Positions 24,246-33,521 of a DNA stretch of 64,000 nt are shown in pieces. Position numbers and translations under genes: made by a program. The notes below the pieces were generated by a model that had not been told where the DNA came from, made no database searches, and saw only the letters and a list, made by a program, of their open reading frames with translations. How positions within the stretch are numbered: the stretch's first letter is position 1; each line of letters starts with the position of its first letter. The stretch is from Bradyrhizobium murdochi (GTDB lineage: Bacteria > Pseudomonadota > Alphaproteobacteria > Rhizobiales > Xanthobacteraceae), in NCBI RefSeq assembly GCF_000472965.1, contig NZ_KI421483.1:62001-126000 (forward strand), read 5' to 3'.

Positions 24246-26090
24246 CTACGCCACCGCCCGTTCGCGATACATGGCGTCGATTTCGGCGGCGTAGCGCTTA
24301 TTCACGAAGGTGCGCTTCAGCTTCATGGTCGGCGTCAGTTCCTCGTCCTCGGGAGTCAACTGACGCTCGATGAGGTAGAACTTCTTGATGGTTTCGACGC
24401 GCGCGAAGTTGGCGTTGACCGCCTCGATCTCACGCTGGATCAAGTCCTGGATCTCCTGCGCACGGCACAGGCTGGCATAATTGGTGAAGGGAATATTGTG
24501 GTCCTGCGCGTATTTCTCGACATTCTCCTGGTCGATCATGACGAGGCAGGTCAAATACGGCCGCTTGTCGCCGATCACCACGGCGTCAGAAACGTAAGGC
24601 GAGAATTTTAGCTGGTTCTCGATCTCCGACGGCGTGATGTTCTTGCCGCCCGAGGTGATGATGATGTCCTTCATCCGGTCAGTGATCTTGATGAAGCCTT
24701 CATTGTCGATCGAGCCGACGTCGCCGGTGTGCAGCCATCCCTTGGCGTCGATGGTCTCGGCGGTTTTCTCCGGCTGGTTAAGATAGCCCATGAACAGGAA
24801 ATCGCCGCGGATCAGGATCTCGCCCTGCGGCGAGATCGCAACCTCGCCCCACGGCGCGGCCTTGCCGACCGAACCGAGCTTGATGCGGTCAGGCGGCATG
24901 ATGGTCGCGACACCGCAATTCTCGGTCTGGCCGTAGACTTCGCGCATGTCGAGGCCGAGCGCGAGATACCAACGGATCAGGTCCGGCGCGATCGGGGCCG
25001 CGCCGGTAAAGGCCAGCCGGCACCGGTCGAGCCCGAGCATGCGGCGGATGTTGCGGAACACCAGCCAATAGGCGACGCGGTTGGCCAGCCGCAGAGAGAG
25101 TGGCGGCGCATCGCCCTGCAGCTTGTACTCGGTCATCCGATTGCCGATGGCGAGCGCGTTGCGGTACATCCATTTCTGGAATGTGGTCGCATCCTTCAGC
25201 GCGATCGTGATTCCGGAATAGAACTTTTCCCAAATCCGGGGCACCGCGAGGAAGGCGGTCGGCTGCACCTCGCGCAGATTATCCGGCACGGTCTCCGGGC
25301 TCTCGGCGAAATTCATCACCGATCCCAGCGCCAGCGAGACGTAATAGCCGCCGATCCGCTCGGCGACGTGGCAGAGCGGCAGGAACACCAGCCGTTCCTC
25401 GTTATCGGTCGATGGAAACAGGTCATTGGCGTGGCGCATCTGATACGTCACGCTGCGGTTGGAATGCATGGCGCCCTTGGGTGGGCCGGTGGTGCCCGAG
25501 GTATAGACGAGGATAGCGAGATCGCCTGTGCTGCGGCTTGCGATCATCTCGTCCCACAGCGCCTCATTGCCCTGCGCGTGGTTGCGGCCGAGCGCCATGA
25601 ACTCGGCCAGCGACAGCACCATCGGGTCGGTAAAGCCGGTCAGGCCTTCCATATCGAACACGATGATCTTCTGCAGCGTCGGACAACGCGAACGGCAGGC
25701 GAGGATCTTGTCGAGCTGCTCCTCGTCCTCAGCGAAGATTACCTTGGTCGAGGAATCGTTGATGAGATATTCGACCTGCGACGAGGAGTCGGTTGGATAG
25801 ATGCCGGATGAAACGCCGCCGGCGCAGAGGATACCCATGTCGGCATAGACCCATTCCGGCACGGCGTTGGCGATGATCGAGGCAACGTCCCCGGGCCGGA
25901 ACCCGCTCGCATGCAGGCCATACGCCACGTCCTTGGATATCTGCAGCCACTCGCGCCAACTGGTCGGCTGCCAGATGCCGAATTTCTTCTCGCGGATCGC
26001 CGGCCGGTCGCCGCGTGTTTCCACGGACAGCAAGAAGCTCTTCGCGATCGTGTCGGCGACCGTCAGCACTGCCGGTCTGGCCATGCGCAT
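24246..26090 (-). CDS. AMP-forming long-chain acyl-CoA synthetase (FadD15-like)
   Basis: A 614-residue adenylate-forming ligase. The P-loop-like core motif is YTSGTTGPPKGAMHS, the second motif lies in VYGQTENCG, and the hinge region is WLHTGDVGSIDNEGFIKITDRMKD with the later conserved GGKNITPSEIEN. It activates a carboxylic acid to its CoA thioester in the cytoplasm. Its position between livF and livK suggests that it activates the acid brought in by that transporter. Length and motifs agree with long-chain synthetases, but the actual chain or ring substrate is not readable. Confidence 0.92.
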   Translation of the reverse strand: MRMARPAVLTVADTIAKSFLLSVETRGDRPAIREKKFGIWQPTSWREWLQISKDVAYGLHASGFRPGDVASIIANAVPEWVYADMGILCAGGVSSGIYPTDSSSQVEYLINDSSTKVIFAEDEEQLDKILACRSRCPTLQKIIVFDMEGLTGFTDPMVLSLAEFMALGRNHAQGNEALWDEMIASRSTGDLAILVYTSGTTGPPKGAMHSNRSVTYQMRHANDLFPSTDNEERLVFLPLCHVAERIGGYYVSLALGSVMNFAESPETVPDNLREVQPTAFLAVPRIWEKFYSGITIALKDATTFQKWMYRNALAIGNRMTEYKLQGDAPPLSLRLANRVAYWLVFRNIRRMLGLDRCRLAFTGAAPIAPDLIRWYLALGLDMREVYGQTENCGVATIMPPDRIKLGSVGKAAPWGEVAISPQGEILIRGDFLFMGYLNQPEKTAETIDAKGWLHTGDVGSIDNEGFIKITDRMKDIIITSGGKNITPSEIENQLKFSPYVSDAVVIGDKRPYLTCLVMIDQENVEKYAQDHNIPFTNYASLCRAQEIQDLIQREIEAVNANFARVETIKKFYLIERQLTPEDEELTPTMKLKRTFVNKRYAAEIDAMYRERAVA

Positions 26091-26206
26091 CTCCTCCCTC
26101 TGTCGCCTGCCTCTGGTGCCGGTGTTTGAACCGGTCTTGGTTTTCGAAGCAGGGCTCGAATTTAGCTCTAACTCGTTCTTAACGCCATGCTTTTGACTGC
26201 GACGGT

Positions 26207-26266
26207 TAACGCCAGGTCTTCTAACGCCAAGTCTTCTAAGGCCAGGCCTTCTAACGCCACGTCTTC
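26207..26266. repeat. Tandem repeat, four 15-bp units, at the 3' end of livF
   Basis: Four adjacent units of TAACGCCAGGTCTTC with one to three changes each occupy 26207-26221, 26222-26236, 26237-26251 and 26252-26266. Read on the minus strand each unit gives Lys-Thr/Ala-Trp-Arg/Pro followed by a stop, so the last codons and the stop of livF are copied three more times downstream. Confidence 0.85.
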
Positions 26267-27030
26267 TTCTTCTTCCAGCGCCGTTCGCCGCGGGCGCCCT
26301 CTTCCTTGGCGCCGAGATAGAATTCCTGGATGTCCTTTGAATTCATCAGCCGCTCGCAGGTGTCGTTCATCACGACCCGGCCAATTTCCAGTACGTAGCC
26401 GTAATGCGCGGTCTCCAGCGCCACCTTGGCATTCTGCTCGACCAGCAGGATCGACATGCCCTGCTCCTCGTTGACGCGCTTGATGATGGCGAAGATCTCT
26501 TTCACCAGGATCGGCGACAGGCCGAGCGAGGGCTCGTCCAAAAGTAGCAGGGTCGGCCGGTTCATCAGCGCCCGCCCGATCGCCAGCATCTGCTGCTCGC
26601 CGCCGGAAAGCTGCCCGGCCGGCTGGTTGATGCGTTCCTTCAGCCGCGGGAAATAGCCGTAGACGCGATCGAGATCCTCGGCGACGCCGGCCCGATCCTT
26701 GCGCGGGTAGGCGCCCATCATCAGATTTTCGCGTACCGAGAGGAACGGAAACACCTCGCGCCCCTCCGGCACGTGGCTCAAGCCCAGCCGCACGATCTTG
26801 TCGGCTTCCATGCGCTGGATTGGCTTGCCCAGAAATTCGATCGAGCCTTTTTGCGGATCGAGAATGCCGGAGATGGTCTTGAGCACGGTGGTCTTGCCGG
26901 CGCCGTTGGCGCCGAGCAGGGTAACGATGCGGCCGCGCGGCACCTCCAGGCTGATGCCGCGGATGGCCATGATAGGCCCGTAATAGCTCTCGATATTGCT
27001 GAGCTTGAGGATGATGTCGGAAGCGCTCAT
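26251..27030 (-). CDS. livF: Branched-chain type ABC transporter ATP-binding protein LivF
   Basis: A 259-residue ATPase with Walker A GANGAGKT, signature LSGGEQQMLAIGRAL, Walker B TLLLLDEPSLGLSP and switch VEQN, the LivF type. The start at 27030 (MSASDIILKL) is preferred; the frame is open upstream but that part reads as the end of livG in another frame. It has an unusual basic tail (RRWKKKKTWR) made partly by a short tandem repeat. It starts 10 bp after livG ends. Confidence 0.93.
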   Translation of the reverse strand: MSASDIILKLSNIESYYGPIMAIRGISLEVPRGRIVTLLGANGAGKTTVLKTISGILDPQKGSIEFLGKPIQRMEADKIVRLGLSHVPEGREVFPFLSVRENLMMGAYPRKDRAGVAEDLDRVYGYFPRLKERINQPAGQLSGGEQQMLAIGRALMNRPTLLLLDEPSLGLSPILVKEIFAIIKRVNEEQGMSILLVEQNAKVALETAHYGYVLEIGRVVMNDTCERLMNSKDIQEFYLGAKEEGARGERRWKKKKTWR

Positions 27031-27040
27031 GGCATCATCC

Positions 27041-27799
27041 TCATGCGCCGAGATAGGCGGCGACGACGTCGGGATGGCGCTGCACCTCGGACGGCGAGCC
27101 CATCGCGAGCACGCGGCCGTAGTTGAGCGCAATCACGCGGTCGGAGACGCGATTAACCAGCGTCATGTCGTGCTCGACCATCAAGACGGTGATGCCAAGC
27201 TCGGTCTTCATGTCGCGGATCCAGAACGACATGTCCTCGGTCTCCTCGACATTGAGCCCGGAGGACGGCTCGTCGAGCAGGATCAGCTTCGGCTCGGAGC
27301 ACAGCGCGCGCGCCAGCTCGATCACCTTGCGAACGCCGTAAGGCAGTCCCGAGATAAGCTTGTCGCGATAGGCTTCGAGATCGAGAAATTCGATCACCTG
27401 CTCGACACGGCGGCGATGCATCTTTTCGCCGGCGCGCACGCTCGGCAGGAACAGCAATTCCTGCCAGAGCCGCGTGGTGGAGTGGCGGTGGCGGCCGACC
27501 AGGAGATTGCTCAGCATGGTCGCATTCTCGAACAATTCGATGTTCTGGAAGGTGCGGGCGATGCCGAGGCCTGCGATATCGTAGGCCGGCTGATTGGTAA
27601 TATCCTGGTCCTCGAAGAAGATCCTGCCCGAGGTCGGCGGATAAATCCGCGAGATCAGATTGAAGATTGAACTCTTGCCGGCGCCGTTCGGACCGATGAT
27701 CGAGAGTATCTCGCCCTTCTCCACCGCGAAGCTGACGGAATCGACCGCCTTCAAGCCGCCGAAGTGCAGAGAGAGATTTTCGGCACGGAAATAGCTCAT
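27041..27799 (-). CDS. livG: Branched-chain type ABC transporter ATP-binding protein LivG
   Basis: A 252-residue ATPase. Walker A is GPNGAGKS, Walker B is LILLDEPSSGLN and the switch region is VEHD. The signature is degenerate (LPYGVRKVIELARAL), as is usual for LivG-type proteins. The ATG at 27799 overlaps the livM stop by four bases; the longer frame upstream is a shadow of livM. With LivF it forms the ATPase pair of the importer. Confidence 0.93.
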   Translation of the reverse strand: MSYFRAENLSLHFGGLKAVDSVSFAVEKGEILSIIGPNGAGKSSIFNLISRIYPPTSGRIFFEDQDITNQPAYDIAGLGIARTFQNIELFENATMLSNLLVGRHRHSTTRLWQELLFLPSVRAGEKMHRRRVEQVIEFLDLEAYRDKLISGLPYGVRKVIELARALCSEPKLILLDEPSSGLNVEETEDMSFWIRDMKTELGITVLMVEHDMTLVNRVSDRVIALNYGRVLAMGSPSEVQRHPDVVAAYLGA

Positions 27800-28947
27800 C
27801 GGTTCCGCTCCGATTTCACATAGATCTTCTGGCGTTTGAAGGTAGCGCGCTTGTAGAGCGGGAAGAGCTGGAAGAAGAGTTTTATCTTCAGCCAGCGGCC
27901 GTAGAGACCGAGCGGCTCGAACAGCACGAACAGCACGATGATCACCCCGTAGATGGCGCCCTTCAGGCCGTTGGCGGAGGCAATGGCAGCGACATTGCCG
28001 TGAATTTTCCCGGCCGTAATGCTGTCGGCGCCGAAGGTCGCGGCGATGCCGGCGATGATGCCGGGCAGATCGTCCTTCAGGTACGTCAGGAACGGATCGA
28101 TCATGACCAGAAAGATTGCGCCCAGCACCGCGCCGTGCAGGCTGAAGGCGCCGCCGATCAGGATCACGATGATGAACTCGATCGAGAGTTGCAGCGTGAA
28201 CATTTCCGGCGAGATGAAGGAGAGCTTGTGCGCGAACAGCACGCCGGCGAGGCCGGTGATCGCCGCGCTGATCGCAAACGACTTCACCTTGTAGAGCGAT
28301 ACGTTGACGCCCATGCTCCGCGCCGCCGTTTCGCTGTCGCGGATCGCGACGAAGGCGCGTCCTGTCGGCGAGCGCAGCAGATTGAGCGTGCCGACGATGG
28401 TGAGGATCAGTACGGCAAGACAGAGATAGTAGAAGCTCGGGCCGTTTTGCGGCACCGCCTGCCCGAACAGGCTGAGCGTCTTGACCCGCATGCCCTCGTT
28501 GCCGTGGGTTACCGTCTCCCAACGGGCCAGCACTTCTTCAACGATGAAGGCGAAGGAAATTGTCGCAATGACGAGATAGATGCCCGTCAGCCGCAGCGCC
28601 GGGAATCCGACGAGCGCGCCGACCACGCCGGTCAACAGACCGCCAGCCAGGAAATAGACCGGAAACGGCACGTTGAACTGCTGCAGATAGGCCGCCGTGT
28701 AGGCGCCGATCGCTAGAAAGGCGGCGTGTCCGAGCGAGGCCTGCCCGGTGAAGCCGGTGAGAATCATCAATCCCACGCCCACCGTCGCATAGATGCAGAC
28801 GAACACCAGCTGGCTGACGAGGTAGCTGGAAAGCACGAACGGCGCGATCAGAAGAAACGCCAGCAGGATACCGTAGGAGACGATGTAGCCGCTATGCGGA
28901 AACAGTTTGATGTCGTCTTCGTAATCCGTCTTGAAGAGAAAACGCAT
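27796..28947 (-). CDS. livM: Branched-chain type ABC transporter permease LivM
   Basis: A 383-residue inner-membrane permease with about ten hydrophobic segments, the family motif GLMILTGFTGQASLGHAAFLAIGAY and the coupling region RDSETAARSMGVNVSLYK. The start at 28947 forms TAATG with the livH stop, so translation is coupled. The open frame that continues upstream of this start is antisense-like shadow of livH and is discarded. A long basic C-terminal tail of about 30 residues follows the last helix. Confidence 0.93.
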   Translation of the reverse strand: MRFLFKTDYEDDIKLFPHSGYIVSYGILLAFLLIAPFVLSSYLVSQLVFVCIYATVGVGLMILTGFTGQASLGHAAFLAIGAYTAAYLQQFNVPFPVYFLAGGLLTGVVGALVGFPALRLTGIYLVIATISFAFIVEEVLARWETVTHGNEGMRVKTLSLFGQAVPQNGPSFYYLCLAVLILTIVGTLNLLRSPTGRAFVAIRDSETAARSMGVNVSLYKVKSFAISAAITGLAGVLFAHKLSFISPEMFTLQLSIEFIIVILIGGAFSLHGAVLGAIFLVMIDPFLTYLKDDLPGIIAGIAATFGADSITAGKIHGNVAAIASANGLKGAIYGVIIVLFVLFEPLGLYGRWLKIKLFFQLFPLYKRATFKRQKIYVKSERNR

Positions 28948-29822
28948 TAGACTTTCTTCCGCATGTGAACACCGAACAGGCCTTCGGGCTTGAGCAGCAG
29001 CACCACCAGAAGGACGATGTAGGGCGCGACGTCTTTCCAGCCCTGCGGCAGGTAGAAGCCGGCCATGCTCTCGATCACGCCGATCAACACGCCTCCGACC
29101 ACGGCGCCGGGGATCGAGCCGAAGCCGCCAAGCACGGCGGCGGGAAATGCTTTCAAACCAAGCACGAGACCGACATTGGAGTGAATGAAAGTGATCGGCG
29201 CCAACAGCACGCCGGCTGCGGTCGCGACCGCCGCAGCGATCGCCCACACGATCGAGACCACGCGCTTGACCGGAATGCCCATGTAGTAGGCAGCCAGCAT
29301 GTTCTCCGAACTGGCGCGCATCGCGGTGCCGAGCGTGGTACGGTTGAAGAAAAGGTATAGCAGCGCGCAGAGGATGATGGTGGCGGCGATCACCGACAGC
29401 TTGTCGTATGCCAGCACCAGCGAGCCGATTCGCAGCACACCGTCGCTGAACGGCGTCTCGATCTTGAAATCGTCGGTGCCCCAGATCATGCCGACGACGG
29501 AGCGCAGGAAGTATCCGAGCCCGATCGTTGCCATGATGATGGAAAACTGCGGATAGCCGAGAATCGGGCGCACGACGACGCGTTCGGCCAACATGCCGAA
29601 CAGGGCCATGGCGATGACGGCACCGGCGAATCCGAGCCAGTAATTGAGACCAAGCATGCCGATGAATGTGAAGGCGAAGAATCCGCCCAGCATCATCAAA
29701 TCGCCCTGAGCGAAATTGACGACCTCGGTTGCCTTGTAAATGAGCACAAAACCGAGCGCGATCAGGCCATAAACGCAGCCGAGCGCGATGCCACTCACGA
29801 GCTGCTGAACGAAGTCCAGCAT
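28947..29822 (-). CDS. livH: Branched-chain type ABC transporter permease LivH
   Basis: A 291-residue inner-membrane permease with the typical N-terminus (VSGIALGCVYGLIALGFVLIYKATEVVNFAQGDLMMLGGF) and the coupling loop MRASSENMLAAYYMGIPVKR. It is the first gene of the operon livH-livM-livG-livF-synthetase-livK, and the 168-bp region upstream should hold the promoter. Confidence 0.93.
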   Translation of the reverse strand: MLDFVQQLVSGIALGCVYGLIALGFVLIYKATEVVNFAQGDLMMLGGFFAFTFIGMLGLNYWLGFAGAVIAMALFGMLAERVVVRPILGYPQFSIIMATIGLGYFLRSVVGMIWGTDDFKIETPFSDGVLRIGSLVLAYDKLSVIAATIILCALLYLFFNRTTLGTAMRASSENMLAAYYMGIPVKRVVSIVWAIAAAVATAAGVLLAPITFIHSNVGLVLGLKAFPAAVLGGFGSIPGAVVGGVLIGVIESMAGFYLPQGWKDVAPYIVLLVVLLLKPEGLFGVHMRKKV

Positions 29823-30112
29823 TCATTTCCCTCCCCGATGCCGGGCGATTCTGTCGATCGCCTCTTTCGCATCTTGTGTCTACACGCTGCCCCCGCATCC
29901 ACGATGCCTGCAGCCGCATATGTCCCGTCGCATTGAGCCCAAAGCGCCGACCGCTGTCAACAAAGCGCTGCGAGCGGCGCCGTTAACAATTGCGGAGAAA
30001 TGCCGCAGCCCGGGAAGTTGCGGGGGTCGGCGCGATTTGGTCCACCAGATTCACCGCGCCGAAAGTTCTTCGGTTCATGGTCCGCGACGAACAACTGGAT
30101 CGTTCCGAAATC

Positions 30113-30865
30113 ATGAAAGCGGATGTATCGGCGCTCGAGGTACGAGGGTTAACGAAGCGTTTTGACCGCCCGGCGGTCGATGCGCTCGACCTCACCGTTC
30201 GCACCGGCGAGTTCTATGCCCTGCTCGGCCCCAACGGCGCCGGCAAGACTACGACCTTGCGGATGGTCGCCGGTCTGCTCAAGCCCGACGCAGGCTCCGT
30301 TTCCATATTGGACATCGATGCGCTCGCCGATCCCGTCGCCGCCAAGCAGATCATGGCCTGGGTTTCCGACGAGCCCATGATCTACGACAAGCTGACGCCG
30401 CTGGAGTATCTCGAATTCGTCGCCGGCCTGTGGGGCATCGATCCGGCAACCTCCAAAACTTCCACTCACCAGCTTCTGGCGTCGCTCGGACTGGAGCCGC
30501 ATCTGCACGAACGCTGCGAGGGATTTTCCAAGGGCATGCGGCAGAAGGTGGCGCTCGCCGGCGCACTGGTTCACGATCCGCGGCTGATCATCCTGGACGA
30601 GCCGCTGACCGGGTTAGATGCGCTGTCGGCGCGGCACGTCAAGGGATTGCTGCAGGAGCGCGTCCGTTCCGGCTGCACCGTGATCATGACGACGCATATT
30701 CTCGAAGTGGCCGAGCGGATGGCCGATCGGATTGGCGTCATCGCCGCGGGACGGCTGGTGGCCGAGGGTACGCTCAGCGAGCTGCGCCAGCAGAACGGCC
30801 GTGGCGACACCAGCCTCGAAGACATGTTCATCGCGCTCGTCGACGCCGGGGCGGCAGCCGCATGA
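30113..30865 (+). CDS. ABC exporter ATP-binding protein (CcmA/ABC-2 type)
   Basis: About 250 residues: Walker A GPNGAGKT, signature FSKGMRQKVALAGAL, Walker B LIILDEPLTGLD and switch TTHI. The domain begins directly after MKADVSALEVRGLTKRF, so I place the start at 30113; an ATG at 30077 is possible and neither has a strong ribosome site. It overlaps the following permease gene by ATGA, so the two form one exporter. The substrate is unknown. Confidence 0.88.
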   Translation: MKADVSALEVRGLTKRFDRPAVDALDLTVRTGEFYALLGPNGAGKTTTLRMVAGLLKPDAGSVSILDIDALADPVAAKQIMAWVSDEPMIYDKLTPLEYLEFVAGLWGIDPATSKTSTHQLLASLGLEPHLHERCEGFSKGMRQKVALAGALVHDPRLIILDEPLTGLDALSARHVKGLLQERVRSGCTVIMTTHILEVAERMADRIGVIAAGRLVAEGTLSELRQQNGRGDTSLEDMFIALVDAGAAAA

Positions 30866-32385
30866 GCTCGGCCGCGGCGCTCACCTGGTTTGCCCGGCAC
30901 GAAATCCGGTTGGCCTGGCGCGAATGGCTGGCCATGATCACCGGCAGCCGTGGAAAACGAAAGCGCGCGATCATCGCCCTGGTCGTGTTCGCTGCCATCA
31001 TGCACCTGCCGGCCTATGCGGTGATCGGCCGCTTTGCGGATTTGCAGGCTCCGCTAAGCAAGCCGGAACTGATCGTCATCACCGCGACCATCTTTCTCGC
31101 CTGGGCATTGATGCTGTCGCAGGCGATCGAATCCGTGACGCGGGTGTTCTACGCCCGCGCCGATCTCGACCTCCTGATGTCATCGCCGGTTAACCTCGCC
31201 AACGTGTTCTCGGTGCGGATCGCGGCGATCGCGCTATCCGTCATCGGAATGGCGCTGCTGCTGTCGACGCCCTTTGTCGACGTTCTCGTGATCGGCGGCG
31301 GCGCGCGCTGGCTCTCGGCGTTCGGCGTCGTCGTCGCCATCGGCCTTTCGGCTGCAGCGGCAGCGATCGCGATCACCGTGCTGCTGTTCAGGCTGATCGG
31401 TCCGAGCCGCACCCGCCTCGTCGCACAGATCGTGGCCGCCGTCATCGGCGCCGGCTTCGTCATCGCGCTCCAGGTCGCGGCCATCCTTTCCTACGGTACG
31501 TTGTCTCGCTTCGCAGTGCTGACCTCCGATGCCGCTTCAGCCTATGCGCCTGGTCTCGACAGTCCGCTGTGGTGGCCGGCGCGTGCGGCGATCGGCGACG
31601 GCATCGTGCTGTCATGGCTCTTGGCCGGCGGGTTGCTGCTGCTCGGCGCCGTGATGGCGATCTTTTCGCCGCGATTTGCCGATACCGTCGTCCGTGTCGC
31701 CGCGACCACGCGCGCTGCCCGTCGCGGGCCGCGCGCCACGGCGTTTCGCGGCGGCTCTCGGCAACGGGCGCTACGCACCAAGGAGTTCCTGCTGCTGCGG
31801 CGCGACCCGTGGCTGGTGTCGCAAAGCCTGATGCAATTGCTGTATCTGGTGCCGCCGGCCCTTTTGCTGTGGCGAAGCTTTTCCGAAAGCTCTGACGCGA
31901 TCGTGCTGATCACGCCCGTGATCGTGATGGCGGCGGGCCAGCTTGCCGGCGGCCTCGCCTGGCTGACGATCTCAGGAGAAGATGCCGCCGACCTGGTCGC
32001 AACCGCTCCGCTGCCGCCCTCGCGCGTGATCCGCGCCAAGGTCGAAGTGGTGCTGATCGCCATCGGCACCATCTTCACGCCGCTGATCGCAGCGCTTGCG
32101 TTCGCCTCCCTAACGCAGGCGATCGTCACCGCGCTCGGCGTCATTATAGCGACCGTCTCCGCCGCCGCGATCCAGCTCTGGTTCCGCGTGCAGGCCAAAC
32201 GCACCCACTTCCGCCGCCGCCAGACTTCGTCGCGACTGGCGACCTTCGCCGAAGCCTTCTGCTCGATCGGCTGGGCCGCGACGTCAGTTCTCGCCGTCAC
32301 GATCCCGGTTGCCGCCGTGATCAGCGGGGCGATGACGGCGGCGATTCTCGCTGCGACGTGGAAGATCAGCCCACGGCGGGACTGA
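30862..32385 (+). CDS. Large ABC-2 type exporter permease
   Basis: A membrane protein of about 507 residues with roughly eleven to twelve hydrophobic segments in two halves, separated by a basic cytoplasmic region (TTRAARRGPRATAFRGGSRQRALRTKEFLLLRRD). This arrangement resembles ABC-2 permeases with two fused halves. The ATG at 30862 overlaps the stop of its ATPase; the frame open further upstream is a shadow of the ATPase gene. Substrate unknown. Confidence 0.8.
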   Translation: MSSAAALTWFARHEIRLAWREWLAMITGSRGKRKRAIIALVVFAAIMHLPAYAVIGRFADLQAPLSKPELIVITATIFLAWALMLSQAIESVTRVFYARADLDLLMSSPVNLANVFSVRIAAIALSVIGMALLLSTPFVDVLVIGGGARWLSAFGVVVAIGLSAAAAAIAITVLLFRLIGPSRTRLVAQIVAAVIGAGFVIALQVAAILSYGTLSRFAVLTSDAASAYAPGLDSPLWWPARAAIGDGIVLSWLLAGGLLLLGAVMAIFSPRFADTVVRVAATTRAARRGPRATAFRGGSRQRALRTKEFLLLRRDPWLVSQSLMQLLYLVPPALLLWRSFSESSDAIVLITPVIVMAAGQLAGGLAWLTISGEDAADLVATAPLPPSRVIRAKVEVVLIAIGTIFTPLIAALAFASLTQAIVTALGVIIATVSAAAIQLWFRVQAKRTHFRRRQTSSRLATFAEAFCSIGWAATSVLAVTIPVAAVISGAMTAAILAATWKISPRRD

Positions 32386-32428
32386 TGGGTTGCGATCTTC
32401 CGGCTCTCGGAACGACTTCCCTCGGCGC

Positions 32429-33373
32429 CTAGGACTCGAGCAGTTCCATCACCGCCGCCGCAAAGGCTTCCGGCGCTTCCTGCGGCAGATTGTGCCCGAC
32501 GCGCGGCACCACGCGATGGACGCGGCGGCCGGCGAATTTCGACGCGCTGGCGGCGCCATCGCTTGGGGGCGCCACGCCATCTCCAGCGCCGTTCAGCGTG
32601 ATTGACGACACGGTGATGGGAGGAAGTGCCGCCAGCCGGCGCTGGATGCCGGCATATTGCGGATCGCCCTCGGCCAGACCGAAGCGGTGGCGATAGCTGT
32701 GGATCACCACATCGACGTAATCGGGATTGTCGTGGGCCATTGCAGTCCGCTCGAAGCAGGCATCGTCGAACGACCAGTTCGGCGACCACTGCGTCCACAA
32801 TATTCGGGCGATCTCGCGTCGGTTGGCAGCAAGGCCGGCGCGGCCGCGCTCGAGCTGGAAGTAATACTGGTACCACAGCGCCACCTCGCGCTCGGGGCGC
32901 ATCGGCACCATGGCGTTGGCGATATCCTGGATCAGATAGGAATTGACGCAGACAAGCCCGATGCATCGTTCTGGCCATAGCGCCGCGCCGACGCAGGCCG
33001 CGCGGCCACCCCAGTCGTAGCCAGCGAACACCGCGCGGCCGATGTCGAGCGCATCCATCAGCGCCATCATGTCGGCGCCGATCGCCGCCTGCTCGCCCGA
33101 GCGCGGTGTTGCGGCATCGCGAAACCGGGTCGGGCCGTAGCCGCGCAGATAGGGAACGACGACACGGCAGCCCTGGGCAGCCAGTTGCGGTGCGACGTCG
33201 ACATAGGAATGAATGTCGTAGGGAAAGCCATGCATCAGCATCACGGCGGGGCCATCCGCCGGGCCTGCCTCGTAATAGGCGATGCTGAGCGGGCCGGCAT
33301 CGACCTGCCGCAGCGGCTCCAGCCGCTTCGATGACGGGGCACGCGAGGTCGGGGCGGCGGGTTCTTCATTCAC
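32429..33373 (-). CDS. Alpha/beta hydrolase, epoxide hydrolase/dehalogenase type
   Basis: A 314-residue hydrolase. The oxyanion region is HGFP (residues 49-52), the nucleophile elbow is AGYDWGG with Asp120 as nucleophile, and the catalytic His is in PRVGHNLPQE. An Asp nucleophile followed by WGG points to the epoxide hydrolase or haloalkane dehalogenase group rather than esterases. The gene is convergent with the exporter permease and is probably a single-gene unit. The substrate is not readable. Confidence 0.85.
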   Translation of the reverse strand: MNEEPAAPTSRAPSSKRLEPLRQVDAGPLSIAYYEAGPADGPAVMLMHGFPYDIHSYVDVAPQLAAQGCRVVVPYLRGYGPTRFRDAATPRSGEQAAIGADMMALMDALDIGRAVFAGYDWGGRAACVGAALWPERCIGLVCVNSYLIQDIANAMVPMRPEREVALWYQYYFQLERGRAGLAANRREIARILWTQWSPNWSFDDACFERTAMAHDNPDYVDVVIHSYRHRFGLAEGDPQYAGIQRRLAALPPITVSSITLNGAGDGVAPPSDGAASASKFAGRRVHRVVPRVGHNLPQEAPEAFAAAVMELLES

Positions 33374-33521
33374 GGCGAACTCCCAGGTTGTTTCTTACAA
33401 TATGTCATAGCCCGCCCCCGATGAAGCAAATCCGGCGCGCTGCCCTGCGCGAATGCCATGACGTCTCCCGAATTCGGCGATACAGTGTCGCCCACGGCCT
33501 TCACCGCTGACGGGTCATGCC

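Noticed and set aside
31542..32978. A 478-codon minus-strand frame across the exporter permease
   Set aside because: Antisense shadow of a gene coupled to its ATPase; it also runs through the start of an independent hydrolase gene.
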